Part shown: positions 1-9,478 of the stretch, in pieces | Position numbering within the stretch: position 1 is the first letter of the stretch | Layout: each line of letters opens with the position of its first letter | Source of the DNA: Myxacorys californica WJT36-NPBG1 | GTDB lineage: Bacteria; Cyanobacteriota; Cyanobacteriia; Leptolyngbyales; Leptolyngbyaceae | DNA: 64,000 nucleotides | Direction of reading: 5' to 3' | NCBI GenBank assembly: GCA_019359315.1 | Contig: JAHHHO010000012.1 | Span: 1 to 64,000 of the forward strand | The notes under the pieces: model-generated | The model's database searches: none | Told to the model about the DNA's origin: nothing | What the model saw: only the letters and a program-made list of their open reading frames with translations | Translations under genes and position numbers: made by a program

Positions 1-96
1 CCCACAGTCCACGCAGATATGATTTTGCTTGTCTTTGCGTTTTCCATTCTTCCGAATGTGAGTAGACTGGCATTCCGGGCACTGCAGAGAATCACC
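1..96 (-). mobile_element. IS1-like transposase, N-terminal zinc-ribbon end (truncated by window edge)
   Basis: Read leftward from about position 87, the frame gives QCPECQSTHIRKNGKRKDKQ and then NHICVDCG. This is the CxxC...CxxC zinc-ribbon start of IS1-family InsA proteins common in cyanobacteria. No ATG precedes it in frame: a TAA lies at 97-99 and the codon in the usual Met position is CTG (85-87). The copy may therefore have lost its start, or it may begin at CTG. The rest lies outside the window, so intactness cannot be judged. Confidence 0.75.
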
Positions 97-198
97 TTAT
101 TCATCTCTCCATTATGCAACGCCGAAAGTTTTAACGCCTCATTTTCCCGAGCGAATGGGCTACAGTAGAAATAGAAGACACCGTTTAACTCGTAGGTA

Positions 199-855
199 AT
201 GACTTCCTTCTCATCGATCGCAGTCCGCGAACTTCCAATATTTCCATTGCCTGAAGTTGTCCTGTTTCCTGGGAGACCGTTACCCCTTCACATCTTTGAA
301 TTTCGCTATCGCATCATGATGAATACGATTCTAGAAGCGGATCGGCGCTTTGGTGTGTTGATGTGGGATCCAGTGAAAGGTGAGCCTGCAACTGTAGGAT
401 GTTGCGCCGAAATTGTGCAGTTTCATCGGTTGCCGGACGATCGAATGAAGGTTTTGACTCTTGGGCAGCAACGCTTTAGAGTTTTGGAGTACGTGCGTGA
501 GAAGCCTTACCGAGTTGGGCTAGTTGAATGGATTGAAGATGAGGCTCCAAGCCAAGATCTTAGACCTATGGCAAATGATGTTAGTCAGTTGCTGCAAGAT
601 GTAGTGCGGCTCTCTGCAAAACTGACGGGTCAGGAAATTGAGTTGCCAGAGCAGATTCCTGATTTGCCAACGGAGCTCTCTTACTGGATTGCTAGCAATT
701 TATATGGAGTTGCGGATGAGCAGCAGGCGCTTCTGCAACTTCAAGATACTGCCGCTCGACTTGAGCGCGAATCTGAAATTTTAATGTCTACTCGCAATCA
801 TCTTGCTGCTCGAACTGTCTTAAAGGATACATTGGGCGATGTGATTGAAGAGTAG
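199..855 (+). CDS. LON substrate-binding-domain protein
   Basis: This 218-aa protein consists essentially of the N-terminal substrate-recognition domain of Lon protease (LON/PUA-like fold). The typical opening is seen at residues 12-38 (LPIFPLPEVVLFPG, then PLHIFEFRYR). No AAA+ or protease domain follows, so it is a stand-alone domain protein as found widely in cyanobacteria; its client is unknown. The C-terminal part (about 110-218) is mostly helical, as in Lon. The gene converges on pheA with only two bases between the stop codons. Function as a protease adaptor or substrate binder is inference from the domain only. Confidence 0.88.
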   Translation: MTSFSSIAVRELPIFPLPEVVLFPGRPLPLHIFEFRYRIMMNTILEADRRFGVLMWDPVKGEPATVGCCAEIVQFHRLPDDRMKVLTLGQQRFRVLEYVREKPYRVGLVEWIEDEAPSQDLRPMANDVSQLLQDVVRLSAKLTGQEIELPEQIPDLPTELSYWIASNLYGVADEQQALLQLQDTAARLERESEILMSTRNHLAARTVLKDTLGDVIEE

Positions 856-857
856 CG

Positions 858-1697
858 CTATTGAGGCAGAAAATCGTAGCTGCCAAAAATTTTGAGCGTC
901 TCGGTACACGTTAGTAGTTCTCTCAAAGCACCTTGAGTTGCAACCTGTCTCACGTCTGCTTCTAAATCTACAAAAAATAGGTAATCGCCTAGCGATCGCT
1001 TACTGGGGCGTGATTCAATTCGGCTCATGTTAATGTTGCGCTCTGCAAACACCTGGAGAGGCTTAAGCAGCATTCCAGGGTGATTTGCGCTGAGACTAAA
1101 TGCTAATGAAGTGTGGGTCCCACCGGAAGAAGGAGCTAAACTTAGTAATAGGAAACGAGTGCAATTATCTGGGTAGTCATTAATAGGACATGCCAGAACC
1201 GAAAGATTATAGAGTTCAGCGGCACGTTGAGACGCGATCGCAGCACTTGTCGCATCTTCATCCAGATGTTGCAATGCTTCTGTTGTCGAATTTGCGGCAA
1301 TGCGCTGAGCCTTTGGAACGTACTTGTCTAACCATTGTTGACATTGAGCAAGGGCTTGAGGGTGAGAATACACAACTTGAATTGTATCTAGGTGCGTTGA
1401 TTGGGTAATCAGGGCGTGATTGATCGGCAACACGAGTGCTTGTTGAATTTGTAGTCGATCCAGTCGCCAAAGGGCATCCATCGTCATGGTAACGCTGCCT
1501 TCGATTGAATTCTCAATCGGAACGACTGCCAATTGAGCGTTACCATGGGCTACTGCTTCTAGCGTCTGAGCAATACTAGGATAAGGACACAAATCCGCCT
1601 CTTGCCCGGTTTGCACTTGAAACCAATTTAGAAAAATTAGAGCGGCAGCTTCAGCATACGTGCCATTAGGTCCTAGGTGAGCGATCGCGGTTGTCAT
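858..1697 (-). CDS. pheA: Prephenate dehydratase
   Basis: Converts prephenate to phenylpyruvate in phenylalanine synthesis. The 279-aa protein has the periplasmic-binding-like PDT domain (about 4-185), with the opening LGPNGTYAEAA and the catalytic TRF motif at residues 180-182. A regulatory ACT domain follows (about 195-275) with ESRP at 228-231, the phenylalanine-binding motif. There is no chorismate mutase domain, so this is the monofunctional form usual in cyanobacteria. It starts at ATG 1697, whose first codons contain a HIP1-like site. Feedback inhibition by phenylalanine is expected from the ACT domain, not shown here. Confidence 0.95.
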   Translation of the reverse strand: MTTAIAHLGPNGTYAEAAALIFLNWFQVQTGQEADLCPYPSIAQTLEAVAHGNAQLAVVPIENSIEGSVTMTMDALWRLDRLQIQQALVLPINHALITQSTHLDTIQVVYSHPQALAQCQQWLDKYVPKAQRIAANSTTEALQHLDEDATSAAIASQRAAELYNLSVLACPINDYPDNCTRFLLLSLAPSSGGTHTSLAFSLSANHPGMLLKPLQVFAERNINMSRIESRPSKRSLGDYLFFVDLEADVRQVATQGALRELLTCTETLKIFGSYDFLPQ

Positions 1698-1893
1698 TAT
1701 GGTTAATCTGCGTCAAGCAAAGATATCAAGAGCTTGTGACATAAAAGTATGTGCTTTAACAAAGTTTCTCAGGTTTCTCCAACCGTAAGATCAACTATTT
1801 ATGTTTATATTTCAAAAGATTGACTTGAAATCATAAGAGGACCTTTAAGATTGATGAATGGCTTCGAGAATCTTTATCTCTTAACAAATCTAA

Positions 1894-2475
1894 ATGCATA
1901 TCCGGTTTACTGCATCCCAAGCGGTTGAACTCCTTGTTCCAGAGCAACCCATCCACATTGCAAACTATCTCAGTCAACCGCAAAGAGTGGTTAATGCATT
2001 AGCGGCATCTAGCCAAATTGAAAAAGTGGCGGAAGGTTGCTACCGCTTGACGATGCGACCGCTCAAATTCATGTCACTTAGCATTAAGCCTGCCGTTGAT
2101 CTACAGGTATGGGCAGATAATGACGCAAGAGTGAATGTTCAATCTGTGAACTGCGAATTGCAAGGTATGGAATACATTAATGAGCGATTTATGCTTGACC
2201 TGAAGGGACAGCTTTATCCCCTTCAAAAACATGGATCTACTTACTTAACTGGACAGGCGAATTTAGCTGTAGAAGTCGATTTACCACCGCCATTTTCCTT
2301 GACGCCGCGATCGCTGCTCGAAGCGGCTGGCAATGGTCTTCTTGCTAGTGTTTTAGGAGGGTTCAAGCAGCGTCTGCTGCGCCAATTAATTTTAGATTAT
2401 CGGCAGTGGGTAGATTCTCAAGTCAACTCAGTTCAGAAAACGAACGCATCTGTCTCTACCAAACTTTCTTATTAA
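1894..2475 (+). CDS. DUF1997 family protein
   Basis: A 193-aa protein matching the cyanobacterial and plastid DUF1997 family: an N-terminal segment (about 5-60) on membrane-like positioning phrases (PIHIANYLSQPQRVVNAL), then a beta-rich middle and a C-terminal helix ending around LILDYRQWVDSQ. The family has no established biochemical role. It is preceded by about 200 bp of non-coding DNA and followed by the acetyltransferase on the same strand, 98 bp downstream. No signal peptide or membrane span is visible. Confidence 0.8.
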   Translation: MHIRFTASQAVELLVPEQPIHIANYLSQPQRVVNALAASSQIEKVAEGCYRLTMRPLKFMSLSIKPAVDLQVWADNDARVNVQSVNCELQGMEYINERFMLDLKGQLYPLQKHGSTYLTGQANLAVEVDLPPPFSLTPRSLLEAAGNGLLASVLGGFKQRLLRQLILDYRQWVDSQVNSVQKTNASVSTKLSY

Positions 2476-2573
2476 TGAAAATAATGTGATGAATTGAGTG
2501 ATCAGAGTTAGCGTTCTAGTCTCTACAACCAGTAATTGGCTATACTTTTGACCAATAAAAATGGTGGAAAGTG

Positions 2574-3506
2574 ATGAACGTTTACTCCTGTGAAGGTTTT
2601 GCTGAGGCATTTCGTGCCGCCTACTACTCGGATACAGATACCAAACCTGCACTATTCAGTTTGGGGAATCAAGTCTGGCAACTACCTGCTGTAAACTCAA
2701 CTCGACCTATCGTTCTTGATTCTTTTTCGACCTCTTTTATTGACTTTTACGAACCTTATCCCTCTTTAGAGGTGCCTGAAGGGGCTAACCTGCGCCAAAT
2801 AACCTATTTGCCGGCAGTATCTCATGGCCTGGTCACTACAGCAGAGTGGCATGAGAGGCAGCTAGAGCAGACTTATACGGCAGCGCCTACAGTTTTGTGG
2901 AAGAACTTTCAGACATGGGGTAATTTTGTTGACCACGTCCAGCAAAATCGTTCTAATGCTTTTGCTGATTCCCGTCGGCGGCATCGCAAGCTAGAAAAAC
3001 AGGTGGGAAATTTAACTTTCCTGTTTGACGATCGCAGACCAGAAACTATGGCAACTTGCATGAAATTAAAGTCTGCACAATATCAAAGATCAAAATGCAC
3101 AGATCACTTCCTTCATCAGCAGCACATTCATTTTTTTAAGGAGTTAGCGGATAGAAACCTGCTGCTAGTCTCTAGCTTAAGTTCAAACGACCAAGTGATT
3201 GCAGCACATATGGGATTGCTTGCCGATGGACGGGTATATTATTGGATTCCAACCTACGATGTAGCCTTCGCCTCCTATTCGCCAGGACGCCTGCTTCTCG
3301 AAATGCTTCTGGAGGAGAGCTTTAAACAGGGACACACAGAATTTGATTTCCTTATTGGCGGTGAGTCCTACAAGTGGCACTACGCGACCCATACACGACT
3401 AATTGCAGAGTTAGGCTCTCGCCCGCTTTCGCTAAGGGCAAGCTTAACAGCGCAGAGCTTTAAGCAGAGTGTAAAGCGATCGCTGAAAACTTTAATTTGG
3501 GCTTAA
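2574..3506 (+). CDS. GNAT acetyltransferase, BioF2/CelD-like
   Basis: A protein of about 310 aa with the acetyltransferase_6 (BioF2-like) layout. The C-terminal GNAT half (about 150-290) contains YYWIPTYDVAFASYSPGRLL and then a segment ending FDFLIGGESYKWHY, typical of CelD-like enzymes that acylate polysaccharide or cell-wall precursors. GTG 2571 and ATG 2574 are adjacent possible starts; I prefer ATG. The 3' end overlaps the 3' end of rnhB by 15 bp on the opposite strand. The substrate is unknown. Confidence 0.75.
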   Translation: MNVYSCEGFAEAFRAAYYSDTDTKPALFSLGNQVWQLPAVNSTRPIVLDSFSTSFIDFYEPYPSLEVPEGANLRQITYLPAVSHGLVTTAEWHERQLEQTYTAAPTVLWKNFQTWGNFVDHVQQNRSNAFADSRRRHRKLEKQVGNLTFLFDDRRPETMATCMKLKSAQYQRSKCTDHFLHQQHIHFFKELADRNLLLVSSLSSNDQVIAAHMGLLADGRVYYWIPTYDVAFASYSPGRLLLEMLLEESFKQGHTEFDFLIGGESYKWHYATHTRLIAELGSRPLSLRASLTAQSFKQSVKRSLKTLIWA

Positions 3507-4169
3507 CTTGCTGTTTAGATTTGCTTCGGCTGTTCGATCTAGTAGCTCTAGCTGCTGAATGACCTGCTGCACAGGCGCATACGTTCGACGATGGTAAGAA
3601 GTAATTCCCAGGCTTTGCATTGCTCGAATGTGCTGCTTTGTACCGTATCCAGCGTTCTTCTCCCAGCCATAGCCTGGATAGCGCTTGGCTAATCGCTGCA
3701 TGAAGCGATCGCGCCTAACTTTCGCCACAATCGAAGCACAAGCGATCGCATAAGACGTTGCATCGCCATCGATAATTGCCGTATGCGCTCCGAGATCGGC
3801 TTGTTTAATAGTGCGTCCGTCAATTAGGGCATGATCGTAAGGCACAACGCGGGAGAGAGATCGCTGCATCGCTAAATAGGACGCTCGAAGCACGTTAATT
3901 TGCTCGATTTCTCGAACAGTGGCAATTCCAATCCCAACAGCGATCGCTTGGTCAAGAATCTGAGCAAATAACCGTTCTCGCTGCTTTAAAGAAAGCAACT
4001 TTGAGTCTTTAACACCCTCAAGCGGCGTGCAGAACGCAGGGATGGCGACAGCGGCAGCCACAACTGGACCCGCAAGGCAGCCCAAACCCACCTCATCCAC
4101 ACCCACAAGGCGGAGTATTCCTTCTTGCCAAAGGATAGACTCCGCATCAAGGTTTGGTGCTTGGCTCAC
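3492..4169 (-). CDS. rnhB: Ribonuclease HII
   Basis: Removes ribonucleotides from DNA and RNA from RNA-DNA hybrids. The 225-aa protein carries the catalytic carboxylates D25-E26, D117 (ALIDGRT) and the D134-D136 region, plus the DSKLLS motif at 55-60. The residues normally reading Gly-Arg-Gly after the first acidic pair are G28-L29-G30 here; in the family that Arg helps recognise the RNA-DNA junction. It starts 3 bp after the stop of rne on the same strand, the usual cyanobacterial rne-rnhB operon, so the two are probably co-transcribed. Confidence 0.93.
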   Translation of the reverse strand: MSQAPNLDAESILWQEGILRLVGVDEVGLGCLAGPVVAAAVAIPAFCTPLEGVKDSKLLSLKQRERLFAQILDQAIAVGIGIATVREIEQINVLRASYLAMQRSLSRVVPYDHALIDGRTIKQADLGAHTAIIDGDATSYAIACASIVAKVRRDRFMQRLAKRYPGYGWEKNAGYGTKQHIRAMQSLGITSYHRRTYAPVQQVIQQLELLDRTAEANLNSKLSPN

Positions 4170-4172
4170 GCG

Positions 4173-6320
4173 CTATTCGGCTACCGCCGCAGATGAACGA
4201 CGGCGACGACGGCGGGGCGGTTCCTTCTCATCAGATACCGCTGGCTCTAATTCGGGTTGTTCAGGTTGATCATCGACTTCGGAAGATGTTGCGTTGGACT
4301 CAAGATCATCAGATGTAACCGGACTGGACTCAATTAGATCAGGTGCGACACGAACCGCAACATCCTCTTCCTCATCCTCCACGTCGGCTTCAGGCTCAAC
4401 CGGAGATACGATGGAGACTGGAGGAGCTTCGCCTGGAAGAGTAACCGCGACGATCGCAGACTTAGGATTCTTCACTTCTTTGTCGGTCAAGATGAGTGGA
4501 GAAATTCCCATCCACGCATACACGTCTTGTTCCTCCGGCGTCATCTCAACGTGAATGACTTCGGGTGGATCGAGAACAGGCTTCATGCTACCCCGCCGCG
4601 ATCGCCCACGCCGTTCTTCAGAAAATCGAGGCTCTCGCTCTCGTGGCGTAAAGGTCTCCTCGACTGGAGCCGACTCTTCTAGTTCCAAATCATATTCTGC
4701 ACGGGCTGGATACTCTGCTCTCATTGGAGCGTCTGTACGAGTTGGGTATTCTGCTCTCGTTGGGGCAGGAGTGGGAGTGTAACGATTCGGCTCCTCCCAT
4801 GGAGTTGCTTTTGAAGGCACCTCGCGAGTAAACCCTTCACGCCGATTACCGGCACCATTGCGGCGACGACGACTTTGATTAGAACGATTCCGTTCTTGAT
4901 AGCTGGGATGATGCAGAATGTCTAATTCTTGGTCATTGCCTTCAAGCTCTGGCTCTTCACCTCCATCCCAAAATGCTTCAGCTGCAACAGGCTCTCGATC
5001 GCGGCGAGGTTCTACCCGACGAGGTTCCCGCTCTCGCAAAGCCACTGCAGAACGCTCTATGCTCTCTCCCTCTTCATCATGGGTTTCTCCAGGAAGATGT
5101 ACCAACTGCCCCAAACCGGCACAGGTCGGACACGGTCGCCCAAACATCTCATAGATATTCTTCCCTTGACGCTTTCGAGTCAGCTCAATCAGTCCAAGTT
5201 CCGTCAGTTGGGAAATTTGGGGTTTTGCTTTATCGCTGCGGAGGGCTTTATTGAAGTGCTCAAGCACTTGCAACTGATCGCGACGCGCATCCATATCAAT
5301 GAAATCGACAATGATGATGCCCGCAATGTTTCGGAGCCTCAGTTGACGCGCAATCTCAGTAGCAGCTTCACAGTTTGTCCACAGCACTGTCTCTCGTGCG
5401 GTGGCAGAACGAGTAAAGGAACCAGAGTTAACGTCAATCACGGTCAGAGCTTCGGTTCGCTCGATAATGACATAGCCACCTGAAGGTAAGTCTACTCTAG
5501 GTTTCAGAGCTTCGCGGATGGCAGCATTTACGCGGAAGTATTCCAAAATAGGAACACGATCGCGGTGATGATCAATCAATACGCCTTGGGGTAGCTTTCC
5601 GCCGCCCCAATTCATCAACTGCTGCTTGACGCGCTTTAGCCCTGTGTGGGAATCCACGACAATTCGGTTAACATCAGCGTTGTAAACATCACGCAACACG
5701 CGTTGAATAAAATCATCATCCCGGTTCAGCAAGGCGGGGGCACGAGTTGAATTTGCTTCTTGAAGGATCGATTCCCACTGGCGCTGGAGATTTTCTAAGT
5801 CCTCCATGATGGCTTCTTCGGGCATTCCTTCAGCTTCTGTGCGGATGACAATGCCCATTCCCGCAGGTTTTACCAGAATCGCCAAGGCTCTTAAGCGATT
5901 GCGTTCATTTTCATTGCGGATTCTGCGAGACAAATTCACGCCACGACCGAATGGCATTAAGACTAAATAGCGCCCAGGCATCGATATGTTGCCGGTCAAG
6001 CGAGGTCCCTTGTTACCAGTCGGCTCTTTCATCACCTGAACCAATACCTTCTGCTGCGGAGCCAACAGTTCAGTAATGGAACCTGCCGAGCGCTTTAATC
6101 GTAGTGGTCCTAAGTCAGAAACATGAATAAATCCATTGCGCTCAGAATCACCAATATTAACAAAAGCGGCATCAATGCCGGGTAAGACGTTTTCTACGAC
6201 ACCTAAATAGATATCACTAACCTGGTGGCTACCGGTTGCAACAATTAGTTCTTGAGTTTGGTCTTCTGAAAAAACGGCAGCAATTCGATGCTGCTCCGCG
6301 ATAACAATCTGCTTTGGCAT
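4173..6320 (-). CDS. rne: Ribonuclease E (Rne/Rng family)
   Basis: The main endoribonuclease for mRNA decay and RNA maturation. The 715-aa protein has an S1 domain (about 35-125), an RNase H-like/5'-sensor region and the DNase I-like catalytic core, with D296, N298 (VIDVNSGSF) and D339 (IIIVDFIDMD). The Zn-link CPTC is at 397-400 and is followed by GLG. The tail from about 430 is unstructured, rich in Arg, Pro and Glu. It ends in RRRRRRSSA plus AVAE, the cyanobacterial nonapeptide known to bind PNPase. A GAGGA ribosome site sits 7-8 nt before ATG 6320. It heads an operon with rnhB. Confidence 0.96.
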   Translation of the reverse strand: MPKQIVIAEQHRIAAVFSEDQTQELIVATGSHQVSDIYLGVVENVLPGIDAAFVNIGDSERNGFIHVSDLGPLRLKRSAGSITELLAPQQKVLVQVMKEPTGNKGPRLTGNISMPGRYLVLMPFGRGVNLSRRIRNENERNRLRALAILVKPAGMGIVIRTEAEGMPEEAIMEDLENLQRQWESILQEANSTRAPALLNRDDDFIQRVLRDVYNADVNRIVVDSHTGLKRVKQQLMNWGGGKLPQGVLIDHHRDRVPILEYFRVNAAIREALKPRVDLPSGGYVIIERTEALTVIDVNSGSFTRSATARETVLWTNCEAATEIARQLRLRNIAGIIIVDFIDMDARRDQLQVLEHFNKALRSDKAKPQISQLTELGLIELTRKRQGKNIYEMFGRPCPTCAGLGQLVHLPGETHDEEGESIERSAVALREREPRRVEPRRDREPVAAEAFWDGGEEPELEGNDQELDILHHPSYQERNRSNQSRRRRNGAGNRREGFTREVPSKATPWEEPNRYTPTPAPTRAEYPTRTDAPMRAEYPARAEYDLELEESAPVEETFTPREREPRFSEERRGRSRRGSMKPVLDPPEVIHVEMTPEEQDVYAWMGISPLILTDKEVKNPKSAIVAVTLPGEAPPVSIVSPVEPEADVEDEEEDVAVRVAPDLIESSPVTSDDLESNATSSEVDDQPEQPELEPAVSDEKEPPRRRRRRSSAAVAE

Positions 6321-6733
6321 TCAATTTCCTCAAAGTTTGGTTGCGATCAAGCCATTACTGAAGTTTTGCTCTTCTCGCAGAGAATTAGGTGGAATTAGGT
6401 GTGAGATTATTCAGCTAAACCCCGACTACCATCTAAAACTGGGCGACTCATCGCTTGAGATGCTTAAGACGCTACCATCAAGGAAGCTACTACCGTAACA
6501 GACGAGTCAATTCGTGAGCTTCGGCTAGTAGAACAGTGAACTCCTACCCAGAAGCAACCACTGTACGTTATGAAGAATGCGCGAAAAGTCTAGCAAGAAA
6601 GCTGAGGAGTCTAAAGACGGATCTTCCGGCGGCGACCACGGAGAACGTTTAGCCTATATTCAGCCTCTGATGCATTGCATTATAGCGTGCAGACCTACAT
6701 ATGCACAAACTTTACAGATTTTATAGCAATAGA
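6321..6733 (-). other. Long non-coding leader region upstream of rne
   Basis: These 413 bases separate the radical SAM gene from rne, both leftward. No ORF with coding character is present. In cyanobacteria rne has a long 5' UTR through which RNase E limits its own synthesis, so part of this stretch is probably the rne leader and promoter. That assignment is from family knowledge; I see no defined terminator or conserved RNA structure. Confidence 0.4.
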
Positions 6734-9412
6734 CTAGGCGATCGCATCCTCTATCTGACCGATTGCTGCTAGAAAAAGTTGGCAGCGATGAATTGAGAGG
6801 AGACAGAATTCCTGCTCAGCAACCTGTTCTAACATCCTCACAACTTGCTCTGGACGAAGCATTGTGCCGTCATTACGGCAGCTTCCAATGTAGCGAAGCA
6901 CAGCTTTGGATGAGTTGGGCGAGATATTGATCAGGGAAAGTGAAAATAAGCGATCGCGCCCATTAATTTGATGCACTTTGCCAGATTTCGTTTTTTGCTC
7001 TAACCACACTTCGGCCTGCGATAGAACCGACTCAACCCAAGTTTGCCAGTTTGAGAATGCAGACTGAGCGGCAACATCTACCGTAATTTCATATTCTGCT
7101 TTTTCTAATATTTGAGTTGCAGCAGGGGTTTTGAGACTGACCTCTTCAACAGCATACACAGGTAAGTTAGCCGGAAGATGAGTACTTAGCTTATGGCGGA
7201 AGTCTTCGAGGTCTAGTGATCGCGTCAACTCAAAATCAACGATTTCACCCGAACTTGTAACACCGAGCGGCAATGCATTTGCGGCAACAATTCGAGGACT
7301 GGGATGAAATCCTTGCGTAAATGCAATCGGAATCGCCGCACGTCGTACGACCCGATCAAATAAGCGCATCATATCTAAATGACTTAATAGCGCCATGTCT
7401 CCTACCTTGCCCAGCCGCACCCGGATGCGCTGCACGCGATCGGGAACCGGCTTGAAATGTCCATTGAACTGAGGAACTGGTAGAGGCGGAACAATCACAT
7501 TGTGGCCGAAATCATTACTACACACCCCGCAGTGAGAACACCCGTCAAAGGAGCAGTCTGGCACGATTGCCGCTTCTAAAGCTTTTTGGAGGTCATCTTT
7601 CAACCACTGCTTATCGATTCCAGTATTGAGATAATCCCACGGCAACGGAGTATCCAGCGAAGCTGCACCTGCCGCCTGTTCAAAAACATTCCATTCTCCG
7701 CTTTCAACCTGGCGATATTTCCAGCCAACACCCGATTCTTCGATGGCTTGCGTCCACGCGTCATACGCACGATCGAGGCTTTCCCACCAGGCATCCATGC
7801 CCGCACCTAGCTCCCACGCCCGTCGAACGACGGGTGCTAACCTGCGATCGCCCCGACCGACAAAATCTTCCATTGCAGAAATCCGGACATCGGTAAAGTT
7901 AATTTTGACGCCCCGAATCGAACGAAAAGCGTCTTTGAGAAGATTCTGTTTGCGCTTAAACTCTGTGGTCGAGACAGAATGCCATTGAAAAGGCGTGTGG
8001 GGTTTAGGTGTGAAGTTAGAAATTGTCACATTAAAATCCAACCGTCGTCTGCCCTGCTGGCTGCATTCGCGGCGCAGCCAGCGCAGGGTGTCTGCGATTC
8101 CTAGCACATCTTCATCTGTCTCACCCGGCAACCCAATCATGAAGTAAAGCTTGACCTTATCCCAACCTTGCTCATGGGCTGTTTTGATGCCGCGAAGCAG
8201 TTCTTCATTCGTCAAGCCCTTGTTAATGATGTCTCGCATCCGTTGAGTCCCTGCTTCCGGGGCAAAGGTGATGCCAATCGGGCGAGTTCCACCAATAATG
8301 TGAGCAATGTTTTCGTCAAAGCGATCGACACGCTGACTTGGCAGAGACAGCGAGATATTCTCGTCTTTGAGACGGTTTTTGATTTCAACTCCAACCGCAG
8401 GCAGCGCGAGATAATCTGAACAGCTGAGCGACAAGAGCGAGAATTCGTTATACCCCGTTGCTTGCATTCCCTGCTCAATCGCATCAATGACCTTTTCTGG
8501 CTCTACATCCCGCGCTGGGCGAGTCAGCATTCCGGGCTGACAAAACCGACAGCCGCGAGTACAGCCGCGTCGAATCTCGATTGTGAGGCGATCGTGAACC
8601 GTTTCCACATAGGGAACTAAGCCAATTGAATAAGCCGGGATCGGATCGGCAACCCGACGCAGAATTCGAGCTGGAACATCTGGATGATTTGGATGGATCG
8701 AACCATCAGCCGCCATGTCATAGAACTGTGGCACATAGACGCCTGGAACCTGTGCCAAATCGAGCAAGATCTCTTCACGACTCAGTTTTGCTGCTTTGCC
8801 TTCCTCAAGCACTAGCCCAATTTCAGGCAACAGTTCTTCACCATCACCAAGGGCAACAAAATCGAAGAAGTCGGCGTAGGGTTCAGGGTTAGAAGTTGCC
8901 GTCTGTCCACCTGCAAAGATTAAGGGGTAATCAGTCCCCGATCGCTCTCGCCAAGTTAACGGGATGCCTGCTAGGTCGAGCATCTCTAAAATATTAGTTG
9001 CCCCTAGCTCGTAGCTTAGACTAAACCCTAGAATATCGAAATCAATTAGTGGACGGCGGGATTCGACCGCAAACAACGGAGTGCCCGTAGCGCGAAGCTT
9101 GGCAGCAAAGTCGGAAGCAGGGAGGTAGGCACGATCGCACAATTGCCGGGGTTGGGTGTTCAGAATGCTGTAGAGAATGATGTGTCCCAAATTAGACGCA
9201 CCCACTTCATACACTTCTGGGTACGTTAAGACCCAGCGGATGGTGCTGTCTTGCCACGGCTTATGCACTGCGCCTAGCTCATTTCCCAAATACCGAGCCG
9301 GACGAAGAATATCCGAGGTGAGGAGTTCTTCGACAGCAACAGTTTGGTCGCGCTTCTTAGGGGGAGCATCCGTTGGAATTACCACGATGACTTTGCCTAG
9401 CAGAGAGGACAT
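6734..9412 (-). CDS. B12-binding radical SAM protein with C-terminal DUF2344 (TIGR03960 type)
   Basis: An 892-aa protein with three parts. The N-terminal cobalamin-binding-like region (about 55-210) includes VYEVGASNLGHIILYSIL. The radical SAM core has the 4Fe-4S motif C284-x3-C288-x2-C291 (RRGCTRGCRFCQPG) and GLPGETDEDV further on. The C-terminal DUF2344 domain (about 675-890) begins RIRVRLGKVGDMALLSHLD and has the GFHPSPR motif. A cluster of Cys (SFDGCSHCGVCSNDFG) just before DUF2344 could hold a further metal site. In many bacteria this family sits beside rne/rng and is suspected of RNA or translation-linked modification, but its reaction is unknown. Confidence 0.9.
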   Translation of the reverse strand: MSSLLGKVIVVIPTDAPPKKRDQTVAVEELLTSDILRPARYLGNELGAVHKPWQDSTIRWVLTYPEVYEVGASNLGHIILYSILNTQPRQLCDRAYLPASDFAAKLRATGTPLFAVESRRPLIDFDILGFSLSYELGATNILEMLDLAGIPLTWRERSGTDYPLIFAGGQTATSNPEPYADFFDFVALGDGEELLPEIGLVLEEGKAAKLSREEILLDLAQVPGVYVPQFYDMAADGSIHPNHPDVPARILRRVADPIPAYSIGLVPYVETVHDRLTIEIRRGCTRGCRFCQPGMLTRPARDVEPEKVIDAIEQGMQATGYNEFSLLSLSCSDYLALPAVGVEIKNRLKDENISLSLPSQRVDRFDENIAHIIGGTRPIGITFAPEAGTQRMRDIINKGLTNEELLRGIKTAHEQGWDKVKLYFMIGLPGETDEDVLGIADTLRWLRRECSQQGRRRLDFNVTISNFTPKPHTPFQWHSVSTTEFKRKQNLLKDAFRSIRGVKINFTDVRISAMEDFVGRGDRRLAPVVRRAWELGAGMDAWWESLDRAYDAWTQAIEESGVGWKYRQVESGEWNVFEQAAGAASLDTPLPWDYLNTGIDKQWLKDDLQKALEAAIVPDCSFDGCSHCGVCSNDFGHNVIVPPLPVPQFNGHFKPVPDRVQRIRVRLGKVGDMALLSHLDMMRLFDRVVRRAAIPIAFTQGFHPSPRIVAANALPLGVTSSGEIVDFELTRSLDLEDFRHKLSTHLPANLPVYAVEEVSLKTPAATQILEKAEYEITVDVAAQSAFSNWQTWVESVLSQAEVWLEQKTKSGKVHQINGRDRLFSLSLINISPNSSKAVLRYIGSCRNDGTMLRPEQVVRMLEQVAEQEFCLLSIHRCQLFLAAIGQIEDAIA

Positions 9413-9478
9413 AGACTATCAGTATACTGACTCACCTACTCTGTTGCGGACGATTGTCACGCGATTCAACCGATGGAA

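Noticed and set aside
4929-5483. Rightward 184-aa frame opposite rne
   Set aside because: Lies wholly within rne on the other strand; sequence has no family likeness and follows the codon pattern of the rne strand.
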